A program made the position numbers and the translations under genes. Source: Coriobacteriia bacterium (GTDB lineage: Bacteria; Actinomycetota; Coriobacteriia; Coriobacteriales; QAMH01). Taken from it: 5,513 bases of DNA. This document shows positions 5,398 to 5,513 of this stretch, in pieces. The stretch lies in the NCBI GenBank assembly GCA_900758075.1, contig CAAEQF010000023.1, positions 1 through 5,513 of the forward strand, in the 5' to 3' direction. The notes under the pieces were generated by a model. The model was not told the DNA's origin. It did not search any database and saw only the letters and a list, made by a program, of their open reading frames with translations. Every line of letters starts with the position of its first letter. Position 1 is the first letter of the stretch.

Positions 5398-5429
5398 TCA
5401 ATGAGACAAAATGACCGTCCCTTGTCACA
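5398..5429 (-). repeat. 33-bp dispersed repeat, copy B, abutting the permease stop codon
   Basis: This is the second copy of the repeat found at 45-77, 32 bp here because of one missing base. On the minus strand it begins TGTGACAAGGG immediately after the TAA of the permease gene. TGAGACAA (5402-5409) and TTGTCACA (5422-5429) pair at 7 of 8 positions, so it keeps hairpin potential although its loop differs from copy A. Confidence 0.6.
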
Positions 5430-5513
5430 TTATTCGGAGCGCAGGGCTTCGACGGGGTCCTTTTTGGATGCACTGCGGGCCGGCAGCAGACCGGCGACGA
5501 CCGTCAGCAGCAC
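5430..5513 (-). CDS. ABC transporter permease, FtsX/MacB type (C-terminal end only)
   Basis: The last 27 residues of a protein enter from the right edge on the minus strand and end with TAA. They read as the end of a membrane segment (VLLTVVAGLLPA) followed by RSASKKDPVEALRSE. The pattern PARxAsxxdPveaLR at the C-terminus is characteristic of FtsX-like permease domains of MacB/LolC-type ABC exporters. Everything upstream, including the ATPase partner, is outside the window, so the exported substrate cannot be stated. It converges with the membrane protein gene. Confidence 0.85.
   Translation of the reverse strand: MLLTVVAGLLPARSASKKDPVEALRSE

Larger units (their letters stand above)
5159..5429. 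other. Gene-free convergent region filled with repeats
   Basis: These 271 nt between two convergent genes contain a long inverted repeat (5205-5380), a short dyad GTCTCA-A-TGAGAC (5395-5407) and the second copy of the dispersed repeat (5398-5429). Reading frames cross the region on both strands, but the arms of the inverted repeat encode nearly the same peptide in both directions, which marks those frames as by-products of the repeat rather than genes. Confidence 0.65.

Overview
This window looks like part of a gut Coriobacteriia genome, most probably Collinsella or a close relative. The evidence is moderate-to-high GC coding sequence, an actinobacterial-style gene layout, the wording of the small 79-residue protein, and short dispersed intergenic repeats that I associate with that group. 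The genus is an inference from pattern memory, not a search result.

Layout: (1) Positions 1-72 hold no gene I can name, but they contain most of a 33-bp repeat copy that runs into the end of the first gene. (2) A minus-strand LysR-type regulator (73-954) diverges from a plus-strand gene set across an AT-rich intergenic region of 150 bp, which carries a perfect ATAC-N7-GTAT LysR box. (3) The plus-strand set runs from 1105 to 3755. It contains an AKR5-like aldo/keto reductase, a second aldo/keto reductase of the YajO/aryl-alcohol-dehydrogenase type 7 nt later, a 79-residue protein of unknown function 4 nt after that, and a TTG-started flavodoxin 57 nt further on. (4) A gene-free stretch (3756-4024) contains three short hairpins and a possible promoter. 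(5) A 377-residue membrane protein of unknown function (4025-5158) has three predicted membrane segments and a large C-terminal domain probably outside the cell. (6) A gene-free stretch (5159-5429) is dominated by a long imperfect inverted repeat (57-bp arms, 49 of 57 positions matching, 62-nt loop) and a second copy of the 33-bp repeat. (7) The last 28 codons of a minus-strand FtsX/MacB-type ABC transporter permease enter from the right edge.

Genes 1105-3755 read as one LysR-controlled redox unit: two NAD(P)H-dependent carbonyl reductases, an FMN electron carrier and a small accessory protein. The spacing implies co-transcription and the LysR box implies control by the divergent regulator. 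The inducer and physiological substrates cannot be read from the sequence. The membrane protein and the permease appear unrelated to that unit. I see no CRISPR array, tRNA, rRNA, transposase or known defence system. The least explained structures are the long inverted repeat and the repeat pair lying against two minus-strand stop codons.
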